Source of the DNA: CAMAVH01 sp036500145
Lineage (GTDB): Bacteria > Pseudomonadota > Alphaproteobacteria > SMXQ01
NCBI GenBank assembly: GCA_036500145.1
Contig: DASYCO010000056.1
Location: 1-22,604 of the forward strand
Length of the DNA stretch: 22,604 nucleotides
Reading direction: 5' to 3'
How positions within the stretch are numbered: the first letter of the stretch is position 1; every line of letters starts with the position of its first letter. A model generated the notes under the pieces. That model was given only the letters and a program-made list of their open reading frames with translations. It was not told the origin of the DNA and did no database searches. Both the position numbers and the translations under genes were made by a program. Positions 1 to 8,373 of the stretch are shown piece by piece.

Positions 1-1290
1 GTGATCAACATCGAGGTGAACAAGGGCCGCCTGGTGCGGCTCGACCAGCCGGTCACCAGCGTCTTCCTCGCCGACCCGGCCATCGCCGACGTGCAGGTGA
101 AGTCGCCGACGCTGGTCTACGTGTTCGGGAAGAAGGCCGGCGAGACGTCGCTCTTCGCCGTCGACGGCGAAGACCAGATCCTGGCCAACTTCAGCATCGC
201 AGTGACGCACAACCTGAGCGCGCTCGACCAGGCGCTGCGGCGCTACCTGCCGGACACGGCCATCCAGGTCTCCAGCCTGGGCGACGCGGTCGTCCTCACC
301 GGCACGGTGCAGACCGCCGCCCAGTCGGAAGACGCGCGCAGCCTGGCGGCGCGCCTGGCCGGCGGCGACGCCAACGTGATCAACCGCCTGTCGCTGAACG
401 GCCCGACCCAGGTGAACCTGCGCGTGCGCATCGCCGAGGTGCAGCGCACCGTCCTCAAGCAGATCGGCGTCAACTGGGAGACGATCCTGAACGCCGGCTC
501 GTTCGTCTTCGGCCTCGGCACGGGCCGCGACATCGTGAGCGCCGCGGGCGTGCTGCAGCGCAGCCCGACGGCCGACAATCTCAGCGCCGGCATCCATGGC
601 GGCAACTGGAACGCCAACGCCATGCTCGACGCGCTGGAGAGCCAGGGCCTGCTCACCGTGCTGGCCGAGCCGAACCTGACGACGACGACGGGCGAGACGG
701 CCAGCTTCCTGGCAGGCGGCGAATTCCCGGTGCCGGTGCCGCAGGACAACAACACGATCACGGTCGACTTCAAGAAGTTCGGCGTCGGCTTGTCTTTCAC
801 GCCGACCATCCTGGCCGACGGCCGCATCAACATGCGCGTCCGCCCTGAGGTGAGCCAGCTCACCAGCACGGGCGAGGTGCGCGTCAACAATCTCGTCATC
901 CCGGCGCTGACGACGCGCCGCGCCGACACGACCGTGGAGCTGGGTTCGGGCCAGAGCTTCGCCATCGCCGGCCTGATCCAGAACAATTCGACGCATGACG
1001 TGCGCAAGTTTCCCGGCCTCGGCGACCTGCCGGTCCTCGGCGCCTTGTTCCGCTCCACCGAATTTCAGCGCAACGAGAGCGAATTGGTGATCCTGGTCAC
1101 GCCCTACGTGGTGAAGCCGGTGTCCAATCCCCGCATGGCGTCGCCGACCGACGGCCTCGTCGCGCCGACGGACGGGGACCGCCTCGCCACGGCGCCGCTC
1201 TACAAGCCGCAGCAGCAGGGCCTTGCGCCGGCGCCGGTGCTGTCATCCGGCCGCCGCCTGATCGGCCAGACCGGCTTCATGTTGGACTGA
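1..1290 (+). CDS. cpaC: CpaC/RcpA-type secretin of the Tad pilus (5' partial)
   Basis: Outer-membrane secretin through which the Flp/Tad pilus is extruded. The visible 429 residues start with the T2SS/T3SS pilus N-domain (about 1-70, with LADPAIADV), then a BON-like segment (about 72-130), then the secretin domain (about 205-370), which includes LLTVLAEPNLTT, the GGEFPVPVP loop and the closing GLGDLPVLGALFRS and ELVILVTPYVV motifs. No signal peptide is present and the frame is open at base 1, so the gene begins outside the window and the GTG at 1 is probably an internal valine codon. Full-length CpaC is usually about 50-80 residues longer. It ends 12 bases before cpaD and heads a co-directional run through tadC, so one operon is likely. 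Family assignment is secure; only the true start is unknown. Confidence 0.95.
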   Translation: MINIEVNKGRLVRLDQPVTSVFLADPAIADVQVKSPTLVYVFGKKAGETSLFAVDGEDQILANFSIAVTHNLSALDQALRRYLPDTAIQVSSLGDAVVLTGTVQTAAQSEDARSLAARLAGGDANVINRLSLNGPTQVNLRVRIAEVQRTVLKQIGVNWETILNAGSFVFGLGTGRDIVSAAGVLQRSPTADNLSAGIHGGNWNANAMLDALESQGLLTVLAEPNLTTTTGETASFLAGGEFPVPVPQDNNTITVDFKKFGVGLSFTPTILADGRINMRVRPEVSQLTSTGEVRVNNLVIPALTTRRADTTVELGSGQSFAIAGLIQNNSTHDVRKFPGLGDLPVLGALFRSTEFQRNESELVILVTPYVVKPVSNPRMASPTDGLVAPTDGDRLATAPLYKPQQQGLAPAPVLSSGRRLIGQTGFMLD

Positions 1291-1302
1291 GGAGAGACGA
1301 TC

Positions 1303-1920
1303 ATGACCAGCCTGCGCGTCGTCGCCATCGTTCTCTGCGCCCTCTCCGCGGCCGCCTGCACGCCGACCGAAGCCTATTGGTCGGAGGCGCAGTCGCCGAA
1401 GCAGAACCAGGTCGAGGCCGTGCGCCTGACCCACGACATGCGTCCGCCTGTCTCCGGAAAGCTGGGCGGCGCCGAGCTGGCCAGCCTCGACGATTTCCTG
1501 ACGCGCCATGACGTCGGCTATGGCGACGCGGTGACGGTCCTTGCTGGCTCGGAACGGGCCGGCAAGCCGCTGTCGGACTATCTGCGCCGCCAAGGCATCC
1601 AGACGAGCCTTGCGATCCCCGCCGCCGGCGCGGCCGACCTTCCCGCCGGCGGCGTGCGCCTGCTGGTCGAGCGCTACGTCGTGGTGCCGCCGAACTGCCC
1701 GGACTGGAGCAAGCCGTCCGTCACCGACTACGGCAATACGCCCATGAGCAACCTGGGCTGCGCCAACGCGGCCAATCTCGGCATGATGCTGGCCAATCCG
1801 CGCGACCTTATCCAGGGCCAGCGGCCGGGTGACGCCGACGGCACGGTCGCGGCGGCCTCCGTCCAGCGCTACCGCGCCGACAAGGTGAAGAGCCTCGACA
1901 AGGGAGCCACGACCGAATGA
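1303..1920 (+). CDS. cpaD: CpaD-family pilus assembly lipoprotein
   Basis: Small outer-membrane-associated lipoprotein of the alphaproteobacterial Tad/Cpa system, thought to assist or stabilise the CpaC secretin. The 205-residue product starts with a short hydrophobic signal ending in LSAAAC, so the lipidated cysteine is Cys19. The C-terminal half has the family pattern: PMSNLGCANAANLG (about 148-160), then NPRDLIQG. A good Shine-Dalgarno (AGGAGA, about 1291-1296) precedes the ATG by seven bases. The stop overlaps the cpaE start (ATGA at 1917-1920), indicating translational coupling. The length is typical for the family, and the context between cpaC and cpaE leaves little doubt. Confidence 0.93.
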   Translation: MTSLRVVAIVLCALSAAACTPTEAYWSEAQSPKQNQVEAVRLTHDMRPPVSGKLGGAELASLDDFLTRHDVGYGDAVTVLAGSERAGKPLSDYLRRQGIQTSLAIPAAGAADLPAGGVRLLVERYVVVPPNCPDWSKPSVTDYGNTPMSNLGCANAANLGMMLANPRDLIQGQRPGDADGTVAAASVQRYRADKVKSLDKGATTE

Positions 1921-3143
1921 GCGCCTCCGCCGCACGCATGCCGAGCGCGCCGAGCGAGGCGGGCGACGACCTTTCGGTCATGGCCTTCCTCGCCGACGAC
2001 GTGACGCGCCAGACGTTGACGCGCCTCGCAGGCGAGCGTCGCTGGCTGGATCCGGTCATCGAGCCTGGCGGCGTCGAGGCCGCGCATCGCTATCTCGCCG
2101 ATGGCGCGTCGTCGGACCTGCTGATCGTCGACCTCTCCGAAGCGGGCGATCCGCTCGGCGCCATCAACGGCCTGGCCGACGTCTGCGAGCCGGGCACGCG
2201 GGTCATCGCGCTGGGCACGACCAACGACGTCAAGCTGTTCCGCGCCCTGATCGAGGCCGGCGTCGTCGACTATCTCGTCAAGCCGGTTTCGGCCGACGAC
2301 CTGCAGCGCGCCATCGACCAGGCCAATGGCATCAAGGCTGCCGAAACCTCCGAAAGCGCGCGCGGCCAAGTCATCGCCGTGGTCGGCGCGCGTGGCGGCG
2401 TAGGGGCCTCGACCATCGCGCTCAACCTTGCCTGGCTGTTGTCTCAGGAGCGCGAGCGCAAGGTGGCGCTGGTCGATCTCGACCTGCATTTCGGCAGCAT
2501 CGCGCTTTCGCTCGACCTGGAAACCGGCAACGGCTTTCGCGACGTGCTGCAGAACCCGTCGCGCATCGATCCGCTGTTCCTTGAGCGCGCTTCGATCCGT
2601 GCGGCGGAGCGCCTGATCGTGCTCGGCACCGAAGAGCCGCTGACCGCCACGCGCCATTGGGACGCGGGCGCCTTCAGGCCGCTGCTCGACGAGCTGACGA
2701 AGGCGCATGAAGTGGTGCTGCTCGACCTGCCGCGCGGCATGGTGATGGAGCATCCCGAACTGCTCGCGGCGGCCTCCACGGTTCTCCTCGCCGCCGACAT
2801 GAGCTTGTCTTCCTTGCGCGACAGCTTGCGCCTGGTGAGCCTGGCGCGCGAGCTGGCGCCCAGGGCGCGCCTTTCGCTAGCGCTGAACCGGCCGCGGCCG
2901 GCCGGCAAGAACGACGTGCCGGCGGCGGAATTCGCCAAGACATTGGGCGAACCCATCGGCTGCGAACTGCCGTTCGACGCCAAGGCGGCAGTGCAGGCTG
3001 CCGGCAGCGGCAAGCCCTTCGTCGCCACGGAGAAAAGCGCCAAGGCGGCCCAGGCCCTGCGCAAGCTGGCGACGGGCCTTGTCGCGGCCAAAAAGTCTTC
3101 GACGCGCCGCGGCGGGTTGCTGGCCCGCTTCCGCAAGCCATGA
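1917..3143 (+). CDS. cpaE: CpaE/TadZ: pseudo-receiver plus ParA/MinD-like domain, pilus localisation factor
   Basis: Cytoplasmic factor of the CpaE/TadZ family that places the Tad machine, often at a pole. It has 408 residues. The N-terminal third resembles a response-regulator receiver: an Asp at residue 72 in LLIVDL and a Lys at 122 in YLVKP keep two hallmark positions. From about residue 151 comes a MinD/ParA fold with the loop GARGGVGAST (157-166) and the A' strand LVDLDL (185-190). Both lysines of the canonical deviant Walker A motif are replaced (Arg159, Ala164), a variation known in TadZ/CpaE, so ATP hydrolysis should be weak or absent. It overlaps cpaD upstream and cpaF downstream by ATGA junctions. 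The family call is firm; phosphorylation of Asp72 is untested. Confidence 0.95.
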   Translation: MSASAARMPSAPSEAGDDLSVMAFLADDVTRQTLTRLAGERRWLDPVIEPGGVEAAHRYLADGASSDLLIVDLSEAGDPLGAINGLADVCEPGTRVIALGTTNDVKLFRALIEAGVVDYLVKPVSADDLQRAIDQANGIKAAETSESARGQVIAVVGARGGVGASTIALNLAWLLSQERERKVALVDLDLHFGSIALSLDLETGNGFRDVLQNPSRIDPLFLERASIRAAERLIVLGTEEPLTATRHWDAGAFRPLLDELTKAHEVVLLDLPRGMVMEHPELLAAASTVLLAADMSLSSLRDSLRLVSLARELAPRARLSLALNRPRPAGKNDVPAAEFAKTLGEPIGCELPFDAKAAVQAAGSGKPFVATEKSAKAAQALRKLATGLVAAKKSSTRRGGLLARFRKP

Positions 3144-4861
3144 AGCCGCCGGTCTTCGGCCGCCGCTCGGCCAAGAGCGAGGGCTCGGTCACGCCCTTTC
3201 CGACCCTGGCGCGGGCGGAAACCTCGGCCAGTGCGACGGGCGAACCCGTGGCAGAAACGGCGGATAGCGCCGAGCTGCGCCGCCTCAAGGTCCAGTCGAT
3301 CTTTCTGCAGCAGGTCAACCTGGCCGTCCTGGCCCGCTTGCCGCGCCAGAGCCTGACGGCCCAGGTGGGGACGCTGGTCGACGAAATTCTCGCCGAGAGG
3401 CGCCTCGTGCTGGAGGCGAACGAGAAGCGCGACCTGGTCGCCCATCTCGTCGACGGCATTTCCAATCCGCACGGCTTGCGCGCCGTGCCGCCGGAGCCTG
3501 CCAAGCCGTCGGACGACGAGGCGGGCAGGCTGGCTCTGCCGGCGCCGAGCCCCCGTACGCCGGCCGCTTCGGCCGAACGCGAAAACCTGGAAAGCGCCAA
3601 GGCGCGCATCCAGGCCATCCTGCTCGAACGCATCGACGTCACTGCCGCGGCTCACATGCCGCGCAAGGAGATTTCGCGCCAGATCAGCAACATCGTCGTC
3701 GAGATCCTGGGCGAGCTGAAGCTGCAGCTCAACCTGATCGAGCAGCGCGACCTCGTGACGATGCTGATCCATGACATGCTCGGCCTCGGTCCGCTCGAAC
3801 CGCTGCTGGCCGACGAGAGCATCACCGACATCATGGTGAACGGGCCGAAGCAGGTCTACGTCGAGCGGCGCGGCAAGCTGGAGCTGACCGACGTCACCTT
3901 CCGCAACGACGCCCATGTAATGAACATCGCAACGCGCATCGTCACCCGCATCGGCCGGCGCATCGACGAGACGACCCCGCTGGTCGACGCGCGCCTCGAG
4001 GACGGCAGCCGCGTCAACATCATCGGCCCGCCGCTCGCCATCGACGGCCCCAGCATCTCCATCCGCAAGTTCTCCAAGAAGTCGATCACGCTCGACGTGA
4101 TGTCGCGCCAGCGGAACATGTCGGAGGAAATCTCCAAGGCGCTCAAGATCGCGTCGCGCTGCCGCCTGAACCTGCTGATCTCCGGCGGCACCGGCTCCGG
4201 CAAGACGACGCTGCTCAACGCCATGTCGCAGCTGATCGACCACGGCGAGCGCATCGTCACCATCGAGGACGCGGCGGAACTGCAGCTGCAGCAGCCCCAT
4301 GTGGTGCGCCTGGAGACGCGGCCCGCCAACCTGGAAGGGAGCGGCGAGATCGGCATGCGCGACCTGCTGAAGAACGCCCTGCGCATGCGGCCCGACCGCA
4401 TCATCCTCGGCGAAGTGCGCGGCGCCGAAGCGCTCGACATGCTGCAGGCGATGAACACGGGCCATGACGGTTCCATGTGCACGTTGCACGCCAACAACCC
4501 ACGCGAAGCCCTGACGCGCCTGGAGAACATGGTGGCGATGGCAGGCGTCAACCTGCCGAGCCACGCGGTGCGCACCCAGATCGCTTCGGCGGTCCACATG
4601 ATCGTGCAGATTAGCCGCATGCGTGACGGCGTGCGCCGCATCACGAACGTCACCGAAGTGGTCGGCATGGAAGGCGACGTCATCACGACGCAGCCGCTGT
4701 TCCAGTACGAATTCCAGGGCGAGACCAGCGAGGGCTTGCTCATGGGCGCCTTCAAGCCGTCGGGCCTGCGGCCACATTTCACGCAGAAGGCGGAATATTA
4801 CGGCCTCGGCCGCACGCTGATCGAGGCGGTGGCGGGCGGCAGCGCGGAGCCTGTCGTCTGA
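3140..4861 (+). CDS. cpaF: CpaF/TadA secretion ATPase with a duplicated N-terminal domain
   Basis: Hexameric type II/IV secretion ATPase that drives Tad pilus assembly at the inner membrane. The conserved core starts near residue 215 (LGLGPLEPLLAD, then ITDIMVNGP) and carries Walker A GGTGSGKTT with Lys355. The Walker B region is RIILGEVRGAEALDML (about 420-437), followed by the His-box segment with TLHANNP. The protein has 573 residues, longer than the roughly 500 typical of the family. The extra length is explained inside it: residues 49-107 align without gaps to residues 155-213, with about 20 identities in 59 by hand count. Both copies share a PR pair, an EIL and an RDLV. The second copy sits where the normal N-terminal helical domain belongs. 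A linker rich in Pro, Ala and Ser separates them. Start and stop overlap cpaE and tadB. Confidence 0.96.
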   Translation: MKPPVFGRRSAKSEGSVTPFPTLARAETSASATGEPVAETADSAELRRLKVQSIFLQQVNLAVLARLPRQSLTAQVGTLVDEILAERRLVLEANEKRDLVAHLVDGISNPHGLRAVPPEPAKPSDDEAGRLALPAPSPRTPAASAERENLESAKARIQAILLERIDVTAAAHMPRKEISRQISNIVVEILGELKLQLNLIEQRDLVTMLIHDMLGLGPLEPLLADESITDIMVNGPKQVYVERRGKLELTDVTFRNDAHVMNIATRIVTRIGRRIDETTPLVDARLEDGSRVNIIGPPLAIDGPSISIRKFSKKSITLDVMSRQRNMSEEISKALKIASRCRLNLLISGGTGSGKTTLLNAMSQLIDHGERIVTIEDAAELQLQQPHVVRLETRPANLEGSGEIGMRDLLKNALRMRPDRIILGEVRGAEALDMLQAMNTGHDGSMCTLHANNPREALTRLENMVAMAGVNLPSHAVRTQIASAVHMIVQISRMRDGVRRITNVTEVVGMEGDVITTQPLFQYEFQGETSEGLLMGAFKPSGLRPHFTQKAEYYGLGRTLIEAVAGGSAEPVV

Positions 4862-5838
4862 TGGGCCCCGCTGACCTCATCACCGTCGCCGTCTTCGTCG
4901 GCGCGCTCATAAGCCTGGCGTCCCTAGGGATCGTGCTGAACGGCGCGACCTCGCGCCGCCGCCGGCAGCGCTACGCGACGCTGCGCCAGCGCTGGATGGT
5001 GGCGGACGGCGCGCCCGACGCCACAGCCAGCCTGCTGCGCGACGGCACGGAGAAAGGCCTCGGCGCCCTTCTGCTGCGCGCCATGCCGCGCAGCCACATG
5101 ATCCGCCAGCGCCTCGCCAAGGCCGGCATAGCCATGTCGCCGGGCCGCTACGCCCTGGTCAATTTCGCCTTGGCCCTGGCCATCGGTGGCGCGGCCGTCC
5201 TGCTGCTGCACATGCCGCTTCTGCTCGGGCTCGGCGCCGGCATCGCCGGCGGACTCGGCCTGCCCCATTGGGTGGTGGCGCAGAAGACCGAGCGGCGCCT
5301 CAAGCGCTTCGTCAAGCTGTTCCCGGAAGCCATCGACTTGATGGTGCGCGGCATTCGCTCCGGCCTGCCGGTCAGCGAGACGATCGCTTCGATCGGCCAT
5401 GAGCTTGCCGACCCGGTCGGCACCGAATTCCGCCGCATCACGGAAGGGGTCAGGCTGGGCCAATCCATGGACGAGGCCATGTGGGACGTGGCGACGCGCC
5501 TGGCGACGCCGGAGTTCAAGTTCTTCGTCATCAGCCTGTCGGTGCAGCGCGAGACCGGCGGCAACCTCGCCGAGACGCTGGAAAACCTGTCGGAGGTGCT
5601 GCGCCGGCGGCTGCAGATGCAGCTCAAGATCAAGGCGATGTCGTCGGAGGCCAAGGCCAGCGCCTACATCATCGGCTCGCTGCCCTTCATCATATTCGCC
5701 ATCCTGATGGTGATGAATCCCGCCTACGTCATGAAGCTGTTCACCGATCCGCGCGGCCTAGTCGTGCTCGGCATCGGCCTGACGACGATGCTGATCGGCG
5801 TCCTGGTCATGGCCAAGATGGTGAAGTTCGAGATATGA
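4861..5838 (+). CDS. tadB: TadB, inner-membrane platform protein (T2SSF domain)
   Basis: One of the two GspF/PilC-like polytopic proteins forming the inner-membrane platform of the Tad pilus; it should contact CpaF and TadC. It has 325 residues. A first membrane helix lies at about 5-27, two more hydrophobic stretches at about 98-140, a cytoplasmic T2SSF helical domain at about 150-275 (FPEAIDLMVRGIRSGLPVSE is characteristic of TadB), and two C-terminal membrane helices at about 275-322. Its ATG overlaps the cpaF stop (TGATG) and its stop overlaps the tadC start (ATGA), so the three are translationally coupled. Order and motif distinguish it from TadC. Nothing unusual was seen. Confidence 0.95.
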   Translation: MGPADLITVAVFVGALISLASLGIVLNGATSRRRRQRYATLRQRWMVADGAPDATASLLRDGTEKGLGALLLRAMPRSHMIRQRLAKAGIAMSPGRYALVNFALALAIGGAAVLLLHMPLLLGLGAGIAGGLGLPHWVVAQKTERRLKRFVKLFPEAIDLMVRGIRSGLPVSETIASIGHELADPVGTEFRRITEGVRLGQSMDEAMWDVATRLATPEFKFFVISLSVQRETGGNLAETLENLSEVLRRRLQMQLKIKAMSSEAKASAYIIGSLPFIIFAILMVMNPAYVMKLFTDPRGLVVLGIGLTTMLIGVLVMAKMVKFEI

Positions 5839-6812
5839 GCGCCTTGCTCGCCTTCCTGCCGCCGGGCATCACGGCCATCGACGTCCTGACGGGCCTGTCG
5901 GGGATCACGGCCTTCATGGTCGTGCTGGCGGTCTGGCAGGGATTGCGTGCGCGCGCACCGATCATGGCGCGCACAAAGACGCTGCTGGCGCGGCGCAGCG
6001 AGCTCCTGACGCAGTACCTGCATCAGGAGCGCCGCAAGCCGAGCGACAGCGCTCAGACCTTCATGGCGCGGGTCGTGCGGAAGCTGCGCCTGCTGCAGGG
6101 CCGCAAGACGGCGGAAATGAAGGACCAGCTGGCGCAAGCAGGCCTGCGCTCGCGGGAGGCCCTGGTGGCGTTGCTATTCGCCAAGTTCGCCCTGCCGATC
6201 GTCTTCGGCGTCCTGTCCCTCTTGCTGATCAAGGGGCTCGGCATGTTTAAGCTGTCGCCCAACGGCGAGCTGCTGGCTTGCCTCGGCAGCGTGCTGGCGG
6301 GCTCCTTCGCGCCGGCGCTATGGGTGAAGAACCGCACGACCAAGCGCTACCAGGCGATCCGCAAGAGCATGCCCGACGCACTGGACCTGCTGGTGATCTG
6401 CGTCGAGGCGGGCCTGAGCCTGGACGCGGCGCTCGGCCGCGTGGCGCGCGAGTTCGGGCCCGGTGCGCCGGAGCTGTCCGACGAGCTGCGCCTGACCTCG
6501 ATCGAACTCGGGTTTCTGCCGGAACGTCGTCAGGCCTTGGAGAACTTGGCTAAGCGCGTCGCGCTGCCGGCGGTCCGCGCCTTGGTCGGATCGCTGCAGC
6601 AGACCGAGAAGTACGGCACGCCGTTGGCGCAGTCGCTGCGCGTGCTGGCGGCGGAATTCCGCATGGAGCGCATGATGCGGGCGGAAGAGAAGGCGGCGCG
6701 CCTGCCGGCGACGCTGACCGTGCCGATGGTGGTGTTCATCCTGCCCACCCTGTTCATCGTCCTGATCGGCCCGGCGATCCTCAACGTGATCGACGCGCTG
6801 CGCAAGATGTAG
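5835..6812 (+). CDS. tadC: TadC, inner-membrane platform protein (T2SSF domain)
   Basis: Second T2SSF-type platform protein of the Tad pilus, partner of TadB. The open frame extends upstream to 5481, but that part is antisense-like and overlaps tadB. I chose the ATG at 5835, which overlaps the tadB stop by four bases and gives MSALLAFLPPG, a normal 325-residue TadC. An N-terminal membrane helix lies at about 14-36, further hydrophobic segments at about 112-165, and the T2SSF domain at about 175-300, with the signature KSMPDALDLLVICVEAGLSL and QTEKYGTPLAQSLRVLA. A final membrane helix covers about 298-320. It is the last gene of the plus-strand Tad run. Only six bases separate its stop from the convergent tadD stop, with no hairpin between. 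Confidence 0.95.
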   Translation: MSALLAFLPPGITAIDVLTGLSGITAFMVVLAVWQGLRARAPIMARTKTLLARRSELLTQYLHQERRKPSDSAQTFMARVVRKLRLLQGRKTAEMKDQLAQAGLRSREALVALLFAKFALPIVFGVLSLLLIKGLGMFKLSPNGELLACLGSVLAGSFAPALWVKNRTTKRYQAIRKSMPDALDLLVICVEAGLSLDAALGRVAREFGPGAPELSDELRLTSIELGFLPERRQALENLAKRVALPAVRALVGSLQQTEKYGTPLAQSLRVLAAEFRMERMMRAEEKAARLPATLTVPMVVFILPTLFIVLIGPAILNVIDALRKM

Positions 6813-6818
6813 CGGCGC

Positions 6819-7742
6819 TTAGGGCTGCGCGTCGTTCGCAATGGCCGGCAGCTCGGCGGCGCTGGTCTCGGGCTTGCGGGGCGGCGGCATCGGCGGCAGG
6901 GTGGCGACGCCGAAGATGGCCGCCGCGCGCCGGTTCGTCGCCATGCCGCGCAAGGTTTCGTAATAGGCCAGATTGTTCTGCACGGTGCGCTCGTCGAAGT
7001 CGACGCGGATGAGCTTGGCGGCATCCTGGTCGCGGCCGGCGAGGCCGTAGACCAGCGCCAGGTTCTGGCGCGGACGCGTACCGGCGCGCGGCTCGTCGAC
7101 CAACTTGGCCAGGAGACCGATGGCCTGGCCGTAGTCGCCCGCGAGGGCCATGGAGAGCGCCAGGTTGTTGCGCAGGGAGGGGTCGTTAGGTGCCAGCGCC
7201 AGGCCGCTGCGGTAGCTCGCCTGGGCCGTGGCCGACTCTCCGCTCATGTCGTGGGCGACGCCCATGCCATTGTAGAGGCGGGGATCGGGCTTGATCGCGA
7301 GCGCCGCCTGGAACTGCTCGAGCGCCAGGCGCGGCTGGTTGAGGGCGATCAGCGTGTTGCCGAGGCCACGCAGCGCGTCGGCGTTCTTCGGGGCGGCCTC
7401 AAGGGCGCTGCGGTAGGCTGCGGCCGCTTCGTTCTGCGCGCCGAGCGCGCCCAGCGTCTGCGCCAGCTCGACGAGGATGTCGGTGCGGCCGGGGGCCATG
7501 TCGTAGGCGGTCTTGTACAGGGTGGCGGCGTTGGCGAGGTCGCCGGCGTCGCGCGCGCCTTGCGCGCTGCGCAGCATGGCGTCCGCCGTCGCCTTCTGGT
7601 CCTTGCCGGACGCGGAGCTCTGCAGGGAGCCGAGGCTCAGGTCGCTCGAGCAGGCGGCGACGCCGAGGGCGGCGCTAGCCAGGAGGAGTGCGCGGAGGAA
7701 GCGAAGCGATATCAGGCGGTTCGGCGACATCTGAAGCCCCAT
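6819..7742 (-). CDS. tadD: TadD-like TPR lipoprotein (pilus assembly)
   Basis: Periplasm-facing lipoprotein with tetratricopeptide repeats. TadD is thought to help the secretin assemble or reach the outer membrane. The 307-residue product starts with a signal ending in GVAAC (lipidated Cys31, or Cys27 if translation starts at the in-frame ATG at 7730). TPR-like helices run from about 50 to 240, e.g. AALYKTAYDMAPG, AYRSALEAAPKNADALRGLGN and ALEQFQAALAIKPD. The C-terminus is rich in Pro and Ala. Neither start has a strong Shine-Dalgarno; the ATG at 7730 has a GGGG about six bases upstream and is a reasonable alternative. Unusually, it faces tadC instead of following it, so it needs its own promoter or read-through from the CHR pair 82 bases upstream. 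The TPR lipoprotein call is firm; the TadD role rests on context and fold. Confidence 0.88.
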   Translation of the reverse strand: MGLQMSPNRLISLRFLRALLLASAALGVAACSSDLSLGSLQSSASGKDQKATADAMLRSAQGARDAGDLANAATLYKTAYDMAPGRTDILVELAQTLGALGAQNEAAAAYRSALEAAPKNADALRGLGNTLIALNQPRLALEQFQAALAIKPDPRLYNGMGVAHDMSGESATAQASYRSGLALAPNDPSLRNNLALSMALAGDYGQAIGLLAKLVDEPRAGTRPRQNLALVYGLAGRDQDAAKLIRVDFDERTVQNNLAYYETLRGMATNRRAAAIFGVATLPPMPPPRKPETSAAELPAIANDAQP

Positions 7743-7791
7743 GCGAACCGGCCATGGTCGGCCGGACGGGGCTCAAGCTAATCGTTGCGCC

Positions 7792-7817
7792 TTACCGCAT
7801 GGTAAACGACCGGTAAA
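7792..7817 (-). promoter_or_regulatory. Candidate CtrA-like repeat upstream of tadD
   Basis: In the 82-base gap between the upstream CHR gene and tadD, the minus strand reads TTTACC, five bases, TTTACC (7817-7801), which is TTTA-N7-TTTA. It overlaps the small palindrome TTACC-GCAT-GGTAA (7792-7805). The CtrA consensus of alphaproteobacteria is TTAA-N7-TTAA, so this is a near match with one changed base in each half. CtrA controls pilus genes in Caulobacter, which makes the site plausible for tadD. No clear -10 was identified. The assignment is inference. Confidence 0.3.
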
Positions 7818-7824
7818 ATGCGCG

Positions 7825-8373
7825 CTAAATGCTCAGCGGCACGACATGCAGGAAATAGAGCGCGGCATAGAGCGCGGCGACGCCGACGATGAGGAGGTAG
7901 GCGTTGAGCTTGGTGAAGTAGATCAAGCCCGCGCAGGCGGCGGCGATGGCGATGCCGATGTAGTCGATGTGCATGGCGCGCATGACGGCGACGGCGCCGG
8001 CGAAGAGCAGGCCGACCGCGACGGGCGTCAGGCCGCGCTCGATGGCGAGGCGCCAGGAGGTGCCTTCGTTGCGCTGCCACCAGCTCGCGCCGAAGTACAT
8101 CACCAGCGACGACGGCAGGAAGATGGCGATGGTGGCGACGAGCGCGCCCCAGAAGCCGGCGACGTGCCAGCCGAGCAGCGCCACGATCATGGTGCTGGGG
8201 CCGGGCGCGGCGCGCGCGATGGCGAAGAGGTCGGCGAACTCCTGGTTCGACAGCCAGCTGTGCACGTCGACCGTCTGGTGCTGGATGTCGGCGACGATGG
8301 CCTGGCCGCCGCCGAAGGAGACGAGCGACAGCGGGGCGAAGACGAGAATCAGGCCGATGAGGCGGTTATCCAT
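7825..8373 (-). CDS. CHR-family transporter half-protein (C-half type), first pair
   Basis: Short membrane protein (182 residues) of the chromate ion transporter (CHR/ChrA) family. Full-length ChrA proteins contain two such domains; here each is a separate gene. The CHR signature is visible as VSFGGGQAIVAD (about 18-29) and ARAAPGPSTM (about 53-62), and the rest is a series of hydrophobic helices (about five or six), ending in a weakly charged tail. It overlaps the preceding half-gene by eight bases (8366-8373), indicating coupled translation and probably a heterodimer. Family members may export chromate or transport other anions; nothing here proves chromate resistance. A second pair lies at 19621-20785. 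Confidence 0.88.
   Translation of the reverse strand: MDNRLIGLILVFAPLSLVSFGGGQAIVADIQHQTVDVHSWLSNQEFADLFAIARAAPGPSTMIVALLGWHVAGFWGALVATIAIFLPSSLVMYFGASWWQRNEGTSWRLAIERGLTPVAVGLLFAGAVAVMRAMHIDYIGIAIAAACAGLIYFTKLNAYLLIVGVAALYAALYFLHVVPLSI

Noticed and set aside
2444..4777. A 777-codon minus-strand open frame opposite cpaE and cpaF
   Set aside because: It lies antisense to two firmly identified Tad genes, has His/Gln/Arg-rich low-complexity composition typical of GC-rich antisense frames, and shows no recognisable domain.
5481..5834. N-terminal extension of tadC back to 5481
   Set aside because: The extension overlaps tadB in another frame, is of low complexity, and the ATG at 5835 gives the normal TadC length and a coupled ATGA junction.
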